NCBI RefSeq assembly: GCF_036588685.1
Contig: NC_086374.1
Location: forward strand, 27,830,886-27,894,885
DNA length: 64,000 bases
Direction of reading: 5' to 3'
Source of the DNA: Mytilus trossulus
Taxonomy: Eukaryota; Mollusca; Bivalvia; Mytilida; Mytilidae
Shown here: positions 48,780 to 61,300 of the stretch, piece by piece
Position numbering within the stretch: position 1 is the first letter of the stretch
Layout of the letters: every line of letters begins with the position of its first letter
Made by a program: the position numbers and the translations under genes
The notes under the pieces: model-generated
Database searches by the model: none
What the model saw: only the letters and a program-made list of their open reading frames with translations
Told to the model about the DNA's origin: nothing

Positions 48780-48975
48780 TCGGAGTTTAGTATGACGTCC
48801 ATTATCACTGTACTAGTATACATATGTTTAAGGGGCCAGACAAAAGACGCCTACGGATGTGAGAGTTTCTCGCTACATTGAACATTCATTGGTGGTCTAC
48901 GGCTGTTGTCTGCTCTGTAGTCTTGTTGTTATTGCTTTGACACATTCCCCATTTTCTTTTCAATTTTATATTATA
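48780..48975 (+). repeat. dispersed repeat family R2, opposite orientation
   Basis: Reads the complement of the 46635 copy: AGTATGACGTCCATTATCAC, GTTTCTCGCTACATTGAA, GGCTGTTGTCTGCTC, TTGACACATTCCCCATT. Together with 46635-46830 it makes a large inverted pair in the B-C intergenic region. Confidence 0.75.
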
Positions 48976-49034
48976 TTATTTGTAATGTTTTAGCTGTCCT
49001 GGTGGTACTTGCATTTATTTTTGCTGTATTCTTG

Positions 49035-49345
49035 TCATGTAATTTTGTTATTTAGCGGTATATTTAACATTGCCATGAAGCACGAGGTTTCGTTAGCCTC
49101 AAAACTAGGTTCAGCCCACCTTTTAATCCTAAAATGTTCTGTACCAAATCTGAAGTATGGCAGTTGTTATTAATATTTTGTTTTTTTAATGTATTATGCA
49201 TTGTTTTTTGCTGCATTTCAGTGTTCCTATTTTTTCGTTGTTTTCCTATAATAGTTGATGTGTTTCCTTCGGTTTAAGTTTGTCACCCGGGTTTGTTTCT
49301 CTCTCTCGGTTTATGAATTTTGAACAGCGGTATTCCTCCCTTTAT
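49035..49345 (+). repeat. dispersed repeat family R5, copy
   Basis: GCCATGAAGCACGAGGTTTC, CTAGGTTCAGCCCACCTTTT, TCACCCGGGTTTGTTTCTC and GAATTTTGAACAGCGGTAT. Opposite orientation to 36835. Confidence 0.65.
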
Positions 49346-49879
49346 TATTTATAACTGACTGTAAAAACAAAGATGGCATGAAATGAAATAGAAAAAAATA
49401 TGACTTCATGTATACGGTCCTGTAGAACGTTTTGGAAGGAACCATCAATTTCTTAAATACCGCAATACTATAGTTAGGGTAAATGTTTTCTGAAAAAAAA
49501 CAATACTTTTTCTTGCTTAAATGTTTATAAAAGATGACCAAATATTCTTTAACCTATACGCTAATATTATGTAATTAAATTTTTGGTGAAGCCACTCACT
49601 TTGAATTTCATTGTATTTTTTTTATAAAACAAACCTATACTTCATTTATCAATAAGTTTTAGCATTTTTAAGTTTGAAAATGCTTACCATTTTTACAATG
49701 TTAAGTGGCGAGAATATGTCTCGTCATATGGTTTTTTTCTGAAATAGCCATCATATGTAAATAAATGTTTGAAAATATACATAACTGATTCAAGAATTGC
49801 GGTTACTGCCTTACTAAAAGGTATCTTCTTTCTATGAAAATTGAGAATTTAGTATCAACAAAACACGTTTTCTCTCTTC

Positions 49880-52260
49880 ATACGAAACCAGAAAAAGGGG
49901 GAAATACTTGGTTGATACTTTTACAAAAACAAACAGATTATCCCTTATACATTATCAGTTAGGATTCGTAATAGTATAAGCTATTGAACTATCTGCGTAT
50001 TGACCATATTAACATCAATTAAGAATATCATATGATGTGCATGATGTTAAAAAAACAGGTAAACGTTTCCATAGTAACATTTGTGAGTATATGTTTATTA
50101 TAGTATCATTATTGACCTGCAGGTAAATCTTATATGTTAATTCTTTGTTTCAATCCTAAATCAGTCTTTTGCAATATTTTAATTAGATGATTTTATATGG
50201 TGAATTTTGTGCAGTGATGTTACTATATATAAAAAAAAATAAGATGTGGTATGATTGTCAATAAGACAACTCTCAATAAGAGATCAAATGGCACAGAAAT
50301 TAACAACTATTGGTCACCGTACGGCCTTCAACAATGCTTAAAAATCAAAACGCATAGTCAGCGATAAAGACCCCGAAATTACAAATGTAGAACAATTTAA
50401 ACGAAAAACTAACGACCTAATTTATGTACACAAAATGAATGAAGAACAAATATGTAACACATCAACAAACGACAACCAATGAATTTCAGGCTCCCGACTT
50501 GGAACAGGCAAATTTATACAGAATGTGGCGGGGTCCTAATCCTCCCCTAACTTTACAATTTTACTGATAGATTAGATAACATTAGACATGACCAATGCCA
50601 ATAATTTAAAAGAAATTCGAATATTATCAATTTATATGGCATGAAGTTACTATACTTTATATAAAACTAATGTTTGCGAACAATTTACGTCACGGAATTC
50701 CACAAAATTCAAAAGAGTAAGGAGAGCTATACAAATAATGTTTAAAAACAATAGTTTATCATTTCCTGTTTCATCTTCTAACAATTAACGGTTATATCAA
50801 AATACCAACGACAATAAGTTTTCCCTCATATCTAGATACCAATGACAATATCTCAACATATGAGTGATGTTTCCACATTTATTTCCTCCACGTATACATT
50901 CAACATCTGAAACCAACTTATCATGACCTGTTCTCATCTCAATGATTGTTTGAAAAAATGGTGTCAAAATAGGCTCTATTGCAATATGAAGCGTTTACCG
51001 CCACTGGTTGTCAATAACACACGTTTTGTTACATGTCTGTGTTTCAGCAGTTTTATTATGAGAAAAGCACAAGTTATATGCTGAAGCTTTCATTTTAAGC
51101 ATATTTACTGAATACAATGAGTTTAAAGTGATTTTGGAACAATGCACAGTATCTTTGAATTTATTTTTATATTTTTACATAAGCCACTGAATTTGATTGC
51201 GCTACGGTGTATGTTCAAATAAATACTATCAGGTGATGGTCACAGTACATCCAAATCATGTGACAAATATTCACTATTTAACTGATATTATCTAACGTTT
51301 CATTGTCTGAAGACAACAGTAAATTATAAATATATAAAGAAATATCATCATTGGACTGTATTTTAGACGAATTATATATAAAGTAAGCAGGGTTTGAATT
51401 AAATCCGTTCATCGACCTGCTAGTCAATAGTTATCAAAAGTACCAGGATTATATGCGTTTTGTTAGAATATACTTTTTCTTAATTTTTTTGGCATTTTTG
51501 AAAATTGTGTTTATGTTGTATTTATACTTCTTTACTAAGAAATTTGTTTTGCAAGTTCATGTATGAAAATTGTTGTTTATATCCAACGTAAGATATTAAG
51601 CTTGATTTTTTTTTATCGCTTTACAAATACTAAGATAAATCTTATATTACCATATGTAAATGAAAAATACAAATATTAGAAACAGACAGACTAAACCACT
51701 CCCTTTTTTGCATTAATTTGACCTTATGAGCAAAAGAGACTTGGTGACATGAGAGGTTACCAAACGGGAACCGGTATATATATCTCCTAGATAATTAAGC
51801 CTACCTAAAATATTCCATAATTAGAATTACTAATGAGGGTCAATTTCTGTTTGTCAGTGACAACAAACTATTTGAGAACCTTTACTATTTCTTCTACCGG
51901 AACCTTAGCAGTTTTATAAAGTTGCATACGTTATATTGATTTTTCGTACGTGTTCTTTGAAACAAACAAAAAAAACACAAAGTAGAGTTGATACAACTAT
52001 CTTGCAGTTTTGTTTTCTTTGAACAATTTTTAGGTTCTTTATATTCTTGTCATGAAATTTAGAACATATGCTGACGTTAGCCTTATACAAATTGCTTCAT
52101 AGAGCTAATACCTTATACTGTAATTATGTTGGTGACCAGTGTTATCATAAAGATGGTAATAATAATTGATAAAGCCTTAATAGAGATTTAGTGTCAATAT
52201 CTATGGCATATGTATATAAATATATACGAGATACACATACTACCTGTATATGATGTATTC
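49880..52260. promoter_or_regulatory. duplicated upstream flank of gene C
   Basis: Aligns in order with 29400-30850 upstream of gene B. Shared phrases include AAGAATATCATATGAT, TACCAATGACAATATC, TTGTCAATAACACAC / TTGTCAATAATACACATTG and a GCAG-TTTTATTA / GCAGTAAATTTA block. It is interrupted by the R1 piece at 50235-50565. It must include the gene C promoter. Confidence 0.5.
50235..50565 (-). repeat. dispersed repeat family R1, partial copy
   Basis: Starts with GATGTGGTATGATTGTCAAT, as copy 2 does, and includes CGTACGGCCTTCAACAATG and CAGGCTCCCGACTTGG. It is truncated after the AATCCTCCCCTAAC stretch. Confidence 0.7.
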
Positions 52261-52335
52261 ACACTGATAGTATTGAATATTTGTATAATTGATATTTACT
52301 ATATTACTTGATAGATATTACCCATTAGACTAAGG
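52261..52335 (+). promoter_or_regulatory. conserved 5' leader / core promoter block of gene C
   Basis: Counterpart of 30851-30929. A TATA-like run (TATATAAATATATA) lies about 110-125 nt upstream of the ATG at roughly 52211-52228. Gene B has no equally clear counterpart. Confidence 0.4.
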
Positions 52336-55300
52336 ATGGATGTGTTTCTGTGTGGATTTCTTCTTTTAACACTTTCAAAATGTGTGGTATCCAAGTCACC
52401 AAATATTGTGTTTATTGTGGCTGATGATTTGGGTAAGTTTATTTCAAACAGGATTGTTTTTTTTTTTTTTTTTTATCTCAATGAAGGAAGATAAAACACA
52501 ATTTTTAAAGAAAAAAACCCACTTTGTATGTTGTTAGGGGATACTATTAAACGAGCTTAATAAAGGGATGGAATCGAAATGTATAGTGTTTGCAAGCTTT
52601 CAAACGAACAAAATAATTAATAGTAATAATGAAAATTTGTACATCAACCTTACAGATTTCTTGATACTTGTGCAGTTTGCCTGTTTGGATTTTTTGCTTA
52701 CAAAATGTACAGCACTAGAAAAAATAGAATTTTAAGATGACCATAAACTGTTAATTATATGCTGTAATGACTCCACCCTTTAGACTACAATTGCGAATAT
52801 AGTTGTTCTCAAAGTTTTAAAAGACATCTTGTTTATGTGAGACGATAAGCTAGCTACACAGAGAGAATTAATCCTCCCTTTTCAACATAAGAAGATGTTT
52901 GAACAAAGTCTGAATATTTTATTCACCCTCTATTGTTCCGTAGAATGTCAGTATTTACCCGTATAACGAATTCATCGCACGCTGGACTTTTTCTGCTTTG
53001 TTTTGTTAAAAAACAAACAATAAAACACAACAACATTGATAGACGACGTCATCATTACCGGTACACGTGACGTCATGAACCCCCTATGAAATTTACTAAC
53101 CCCTACGAATCCATTTAAGTTCACCATATGACGTCTGTAAACAAATCAAAACGTGATAATTTACCCGCGGTGCTATAAATAGTTTGATGTTGATGATTGT
53201 ATTTAACACAAATTGTATCCGTATTCTATGTTTCAGGATGGAACGATGTAGGATTCCACAATCCGGCTATTATTTCTCCTAACATAGATTATCTAGCAAA
53301 GAATGGGATGATCTTGAACAATTCTTATGTACAACCAGTCTGTTCTCCGTAAGTATTGATAAGGTTGTCTATCCCTAAATTTAAAAGACTTTCAACTATG
53401 AGTATTTGTACCCGCGTTGCCTTTGTGAAATGTGTTAGTGAAAAACATTTTCAACTGTTTCAAATATATACTTAATTTTATATTTTATATTAAATAACAT
53501 TATAAAAAAAATTGAAAAACAATTTTTAATGAATGATATGAGTGATATTTTTTATTTGGAGATCAAAGTATTCAAACAGTTCACTGTTAGGTATGGTATA
53601 TATGGAAATTAATATATGCGTATCATGTTTACAGATTCGTGCATGCTTATTTGTGAACCAGTGATATTTTCTACTCTTAGGTCAAGAAACGCCTTTTTAT
53701 CAGGATTTTATCCTTTCAAATCAGGATTACAGGTGAGATTGTACTATTGTCGAAAGCATAGTCACTGTGTCTAAACCACACCGGCACTCGATGGTATCTA
53801 ACATCCGGCACAATGACGGAACACAAATAGACAAAAGAAAGGTGGGTTTCTCCTTATTTTCTTAATTTTTTTATGATATCGAAGAATAAATATACATATA
53901 CAACTATTTTCTATTGTGAGATGCAATATTTTCTACAACCGTTCTATATTAACGGAGAAATAAGTCAAATTGTATGTCAAAATGACGAACTGAGTGAACC
54001 TTGCCTCGAAATTGTTTAATTTCTCGTTAAATTGTTCACAATGTACGAACAGAAAGGTACGGGAAGATAGATATTGACACGGAGATTGCAAATTTAGTTA
54101 TTATGAGCATCTCAATAATTGTAACTCTGTGTATGGAACGAAAGAAATGGGTCATGTCAAAATGGAACTGGCCGGTTTCGTCAATGTATACAACCCGGTT
54201 TCGTCATAGATTTCAAAATGCATAACCCGGTTTGGTCAAATAAAAAAAATCATTATCGCATTACATTATAATTGATTGTTTAACTTCAGCGTTCAAAAGG
54301 AGTTGTGTGGGTCGTTCGCAAACAAGTTCGTTCACCGCACAGCAGCTTATTATTTATATGAGTCTCAGATTCAAATAAATAATAAGCAAACTCCTACTCT
54401 TATAGAACACAAATATTTTAATTTTACTTTGCATTTCGAAATTTTTTAACAGCATATTGAGATTAAAGCTCTCTAAATATGCGTTTTCTATATGAGTTAT
54501 GGGAAAATATGTTGAACATGTTTAAACTTGAAATTAAAGTTTACGGTCTTAAAAATCGAAACACACAATTGATATGTGATTTTCTCGCACAAAAGAATGG
54601 ACAACTTTATAAGTAATCTAATTATTTTATGTATGTAATATAATCTTTTCTACCATCGTTAAAAATAAATCTTCTTAAGGATAAACGTTGATAATAAGAC
54701 AAATGTATATGCATGCATAATCGACATAGAAAATGAATGTTGGATAACAACTACCATGTATTAAAATAAACTTTATTTATCACTAATTGTAACTATACTG
54801 CTATTTACAAATTAGTATAATAGTCTCAGGTCATCGATAAAATTCAATAATAATTATTTTGTTAACATTATTAAAAAAAAACGAGTCTGTACTGTCGCCA
54901 TTGTGTTATGATGATCGTACACTGACGTAGGTCAATATATTTTGACAATATATACGGACAGACGGATTCAGTTTTTTTCAAAGTGGGCGTATTTCGAACA
55001 ACTTTTACATTCCGCCGAGCGTAGCGAGTCGAACAATATTTTGATTATTTTTTGCTTTACAAAATGGTTAAATACAGGAATCAATATAGTTTTTGCAACC
55101 AAAGGTGGGGTCGGGGCGTGCAACCTATATGTCATCTAGATTCGCCACTTGTCTTAAAAAGTGTATACCGAATTAAAATATTGTAAGAAATGAGAAAACA
55201 TGGACACCCGGGAAATCGGATTATGTAATTGGATTATGTTTATTATAATAAATGCTGAATATCAAGTTCTTTTTATCGATTTCTATACATTTTTTTCAAA

Positions 55301-58300
55301 TATATATAAAAGTTATATAGGAAAATGATAAGGCAGACAAATATACAAATAAATCGACTTGGCCGATATCCTAATAAAATTTATTGACCTTAAATTACGA
55401 TTTTTTTTCTCCATTTCTTTGCGTTTTTACACGCCCGTCCCAATTTTGACATGACGTATTCTTGTATACACCCGTCTGTCCGTCTGTCCTTCCATCTGTC
55501 CGTTCCTCCATCTATCAGTCATTCGGTCCGTCCGTCCGTCCATCCGTCTATCTATCCGTCTGTCCACCATAAACATGTCGCACCGTAACTTCAGGACAGC
55601 TTATCTTATTTTCTTAAAATTTAACATAGTTCTTTCTTATAATGGTCAAACGATCTGTAAACCTTTTAGTGAAAATCAAATTAAATCTTTTTGAGTTACA
55701 GAAAATGTAAGTGAAACAGGAATGTGGTGTTTTTTAACATGTCGCGCCTAGCTCAAAAACGAAGTATTATATCTGCATCAAACTTTATGCACTTCTTAGT
55801 TATATAAATATTATAAACTTCTGTTTACTTTTTGGTGATATTTAAAATTTTGGTTTAAAGTGAGTGATTTTTTTTCGGTAAAACAAAAGGGGGGGGGGGC
55901 ATTTATAGCGAGGTATCTCAAAACCTATTTATGATTATTGTTTAAATTTTACTCACTTCTTATTAATATTAATCTTTAGATCTCTATACTTTTTGATGAT
56001 GATTCAAACTTTTATTTTGGAGTTATTGAGTTTTTTGTAAAAAAAAGAATAGCGGTGTTCACATGGTGCGCCTAATCTCTGAAACTATTTCTGATTATTG
56101 CATAAAACTTCACACATAAAACGACGGGCGTATCATGCGGTCATAGCGCAGCATGATCATCGGTCCTGTTGACTGCAGTTGAAACAGCTGATGAGTTTTC
56201 ATTGATAAGTTCATGAAATGACTCATCTAATGTCTCAATTGTAACGTTTTCTGTCATCTAAAATAATAAAAAAGCAACAGATTATTTAAAAATGTCTTTC
56301 AACATGAAAAGTTCATACAAATTCCAAGCGACAACAACCCGACCATAGAGCAGAAAACAGCCGAAGGCCACAATGGGTCTCCAATGAAACGAGAAACTCC
56401 CGCATCCGGTGGCGTCCTTTAGCTGGCCCCTTAATAAATATGTATACTAGTTCAGTGATAGTGGACTTCATAGTAAACTGCGAATACATGTATATTTATT
56501 ATATTTAAGGGATAATTTTAACTATGATACAAGTTTTGGCACAAATCGCGAATTTACTATACAGGCTCTGTCATAAGACGAGTTAAGGTTTATTCATCCT
56601 TTTTTTATTATTTGTACTCTTGTTTTACTGTTTGTGTCAGCGACAACACTTTGACTCAGTCCATTCCCGAGTCACACGCTTGTAATTCCATGGTTGTCTT
56701 TGGTTGCTTAAAATACCATATGCGTTTTGAACATAAAATAGGCAGGTAGTTTTCTTGTTTGAATTGTTTTACATTTATAATTTAGGGCCCTGTTATAGCT
56801 TGCTTTCATGCAGTTTGCGTGTTTTTCTCATTGTTTAAGACATACGCTGACCTTAACTTGATTAATTCAACATCATTTTTGTGTCTAAAAGAAAGTTGTC
56901 TCATTGTCAATGTGTATGGGATAAGTGGTTACCGTCACTTCTTCTATATAAGACCTAGATATAAATGACGGTCATGTTTTGCAAACCAACTTTTATTCAC
57001 ATTGAAAATACAAAACTGTCAGATATTGTTTTCGAAAGTTATCTTGAAGTTTCAATTGAATTCATACTGTAAACATAATGTGAAAAAAATGCCTAGGAAA
57101 ATAAATGTGCTTACCAGAAACGGGGAGAAAGTTACAAATCTCACTGCTATATGTTATGGATGCTTAAGTGTGAAAACTCGCTTTTGTGCGCAAGTAACAC
57201 AGTATATATAGTACCAGAAAATTTGACAGGACTGCATGCATGACTAATTTGTGCAGAACAGTATAGACTATAGTTGGTTATGGACTGTTCGTCAATGATT
57301 GATGCATAGTGTATATGATATAGTACAGTAAATTAAAATTATGGCACAATCAAAACACCTATATACTTTTATTTTTCATCTTTACATACTACTATTATAA
57401 ACAAAGAAAATTTAATAATGTTACAAAATAATTAGATACCATTGTTTGCTATTGAGTATTTATATTCCATTTATAATTAGTTTGAAGTTAAGTGAAATAA
57501 GGGATACGCCTTTCATTAGGAAAATGTGAATTATCATAATTAACTATGTCCAAAAGTGCCCGCTTAAAATAGATGTTAACACGCCAAGTTTACTTTACAA
57601 TAAATATATATTTAAATTCTCGAAAGACAATGAATGTTCAGATCCGTGCCAAAGTTGCTTTTCATAAATTGTTTGTTAATTTAAAAAAAAAACGGGTGAT
57701 ATATATAGACGAACCGGGTGATTGTGTAGTAACAACATTGACGAAACCGGTTTATTATAATTTGACGTGACCCATTTCTTTCGTTCCATACACAGATGTA
57801 CAATTATTGAGATGCTCATAATAACTAAATTTGCAATCTCCGTGTCAATATCTATCTTCCCGTACCTTTCTTTTCGTACATTGTGAACAATTTAACGAGA
57901 AATTAAACAATTTCGAGGCAAGGTTCACTCAATTCGTCATTTTGACATGCATTTTGACTTATTTCTCCGTTAATATAGAACGGTTGTAGAAGATATTGCA
58001 TCTCATAATAGAAAAAAAGTTGTATATGTATATATATTCTTCGATATCATAAAAAAAATAAAAAAATAAGGAGAAACCTACCTTTCTTTTGTCTATTGGT
58101 GTTCCGTCATTGTGCCGGATGTTAGATACCATCGAGTCCGAGCAAATTGTGCCGGTGTGGTTTAAACACAGTGATAGTCTAATAAACCAAATCTCTACTA
58201 AGTGTCAAAGTGACGAGTATTTATGAAACAAAAGTCCGGAAACTAACACACAGTTTTAAGCGAATAAGTCTTTTGAAGATATTTCATTTTAAAATTTTAT

Positions 58301-61300
58301 TTACAATCCCTTTTCCTTTTTTTTTTTTATATAAATATGCAAATAAAAAAATTATTTTGAAGGTAACTACTATACTTTTGATTAAGTTCAACGTAAGCAG
58401 AGTTCTGATGCTAAAATGATAATTGATTATTGATACCAACCTAAAGTTCAAAACAACTGTGTCAAATATGTGTCAAATTGGTCGAAGACAAACAAATTAC
58501 GCGACGAAGATGTTTACTCTAACCTCTATACAAATTGACCAAAACAATCTATCGTTTCAATCTAAACAACAACAAAAAATAAAGATGTTCAATTCATAAA
58601 CAAAACAAATTTGAAGGTATGAAACAGTTTTCTAAACATTCACAGATAGATGTACGTCTGCATATTTAGCCCATATTAATGTTTTTGAATGTTAGAAACA
58701 TAACATTTAAGCATGATCCGTCGACTACTAGTAACTTAAAATCAGTTACTGTGAAAAAATCGTTAGACGTTATATAATTAAACACAATTTAACAAAAAAT
58801 CACCGTCGATATTTTTGTTTCTTCCAGAATTTTGTCATCTTACCACAGGCGCCTTCATGTGCACCCCTTAATCGAACATTTCTGCCTCAAAAACTGAAAG
58901 AACTTGGATATGCAACACATATGATTGGAAAGTATGTTAACTATTGAATGTTTTGTTTTCAAACATATATTTGTTTTTATTTACGAAGTCCATATAACAA
59001 ACCTGTTGCCTAACTTCCTTTACACATGCATACGCCCTCTTTAGTTTACACTTTTTCATGATGGGTCATTTCTGTAATATTCTATTTTCAAATTTTTTAG
59101 ATTAAATTTCATTTTTTTTTAAATGACGACTGATTTTCCCTGAAGAAACTAAAACTATTTAGTTATAATGCATACTCAAGACATTTTAACATTTGAGATT
59201 TCACAAATTAATGTATTTGACCGTCACGTTTATTCGTTCATTAAGGGATGATTATCAATATACACTTTGAATTTAGTATGGCGTTCATTATCACTGAACT
59301 ACTATATATTTGTTTAGGGGCCAGCGGAAGGACGCCTCCGGGTGCGGGAATTTCTCGCTACATTGAAGACCTGTTGGTGACCTTCTGCTGTTGTTTTTTC
59401 TATGGTCGTGTTGTTGTCTCTTTGACACATACCGTATTTCCATTCTCAATTTTACTTTAAGTTAAAGATGTTTAAATAATGTGTTTGAGCTATTTGACCT
59501 AAAAAATGTTAAAAGAAAAATCGGAAATCGTGTATAATTCATATATTTATGTCTTTTAGATGGCATTTAGGAATGTGTAAATGGGAATGTACTCCAACTT
59601 ACCGTGGATTCGATACATTTTATGGATACTATAACGGTCAAGAAGATTACTACAACTATACAGTTTGTAAGTCTGTGTACTAAATAAGATAAGAAAAGCA
59701 ATCTATAGCAAGCAGTGATTTCTGTCGGTCAAATTTACAAAGTTGAATAATTATGTTCTCTTTTTTAAAGTAGGAGATTGATCTATGTTTGTCTTATTTT
59801 AGTAAATAACAATTGGATGATTCAAAATTAACATGAACTTGAAGTTACATCAGTTGCACGATTATAACAGCTACATGTGTTTCTTATATTCTAGATTTTG
59901 TTTCTTCTTATTTCAGTAAATGGGTCAGATTTCCGTGATAATAAAGAGCCAATTCGACCAAACGAATACTCTACGGTAAGATGGAAAGGTTTTCTTGAAA
60001 AATTTTGAAGTTCGTTTGTATGCATTTGTATATGTGTGTATGGGTGTAATGATCTGGTCTATTGGTTAAACAACTAAGTATTAACGCGCCAAAACGCAAT
60101 ATAATCTAGCAAGAAAACCTGTTCATATGACACTTAACCAGAATCTCTTTATCTCATTAACACGTTCAAGTGAACAGAGACATTTTGATTAAATACTCTA
60201 ATCTTGTAAATGCTTGAAAATTTATATTTTAAATGCTTTTTATTATTACGTTTCATATCGATGTAAGCACAGCACGAATTACCTTATTCCAAACATGAAC
60301 ATTTCTTAATCAAAAACTAACACCTGATACGATAATGACAGACGGATGCAGAAAACGTAATTCTCCTCTGTTGTTTGGCTGACCATAAAGATTGTTTTAT
60401 CGCCATTTTGTCATTTTTTCTTTGATCTTTTTTTGTGATAAATTTTCATATTATGCTACTCGCTTGAGATGGAAAATCCTCCATAGAAACTAAGAAGGCA
60501 CGTGGCGTTGCTAATGAAATTGACAACGTCGTCATAGGTAAAATAGCGATAAACAGATTATCAGTGGTCATCTCAACTCGATTACTTTTCTCGCCTTCGC
60601 CGTTTCGGCTCAAGCGATTAAATCAATCTCGTTGAGATGATCCAAGATAATATATTAATACATTTGTTTGTGTCTGTAAGTTCAGATCTATATATTTAAA
60701 AATATATATAAAGAAAAATATGAAATGTGTTTTTTTTTTTTATTTTACAGTATGCCTATGCCCGACGAGCAGACAAAATCATCACCCAACACAACAAAAG
60801 TCAACCAATGTTCTTGTACCTTCCTTTCCAGTCAGTTCATGAACCAATACAGGTAAGTTATTACCGATATGGCTGTTCTCGCAAGGTAAATGCGAAAGCA
60901 CACTGCATCACAATTGACATTGAATCCTCAAAAACGGTAAAACTTGATTTTAATGTGGGTGTAACCCTTAATGTTACTGAAAGTAAAATATTGTGGTCTC
61001 ATGTCAGTTAAAATAGTTGGGAAAACCAACGAGTCGTTGACAATAATAAAAAAAATCTAAGTTTGCAATGAGGGTTTTTGAATTGGTAAGAAAAGATGTT
61101 GGATACTACGGTAGTATAGCTGACTAAATGATATTTTGAACCAGCGATTATATAATTTGTATTAGCTAATATCTAAGTCATTTGAATACACAAGTAAACT
61201 ATTTATATGGTTTAAAAGAGTTTAAATGAACATAATGTATAGTAAAAGTGCAATTTTGCTTATATAGTTACTCCATTTTAGGTTCCTGAAATATACGAAA

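Larger units (their letters stand above)
53763..58173. mobile_element. 4.4-kb DNA element with ~430-bp terminal inverted repeats, Transib/RAG-like ends, non-autonomous as seen
   Basis: The left end (53763-54187) and right end (57735-58173) are long inverted copies of each other with small indels; the right arm has about 13 extra nt near its tip. Both tips read CACTGTG inward, followed by TAAACCACACCGGCAC. The direct flanks are ATAGT on each side (53758-53762 and 58174-58178), a 5-bp target duplication. Duplications of 2, 3 or 4 bp do not fit. Just inside each arm are repeated CCGGTTTCGTCA-type motifs. CAC tips plus a 5-bp duplication is the signature of Transib and RAG-type transposons; CACTA elements start similarly but make 3-bp duplications. 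No transposase was recognised inside. The interior instead holds tetranucleotide and 165-bp repeats and dispersed-repeat copies. Confidence 0.7.

Noticed and set aside
57002..57211. 69-codon frame (…KKMPRKINVLTRNGEKV…) as a transposase of the element
   Set aside because: Too short and without any DDE-type or zinc-finger signature I can recognise.
53763..58173. Assigning the intron-3 element to CACTA (En/Spm) because it starts CACTG
   Set aside because: CACTA elements give 3-bp duplications; here only a 5-bp duplication matches.
60727..61011. 94-codon frame covering gene C exon 7
   Set aside because: It extends into introns on both sides; the exon is 60751-60852 by GT/AG sites and by identity with gene B.
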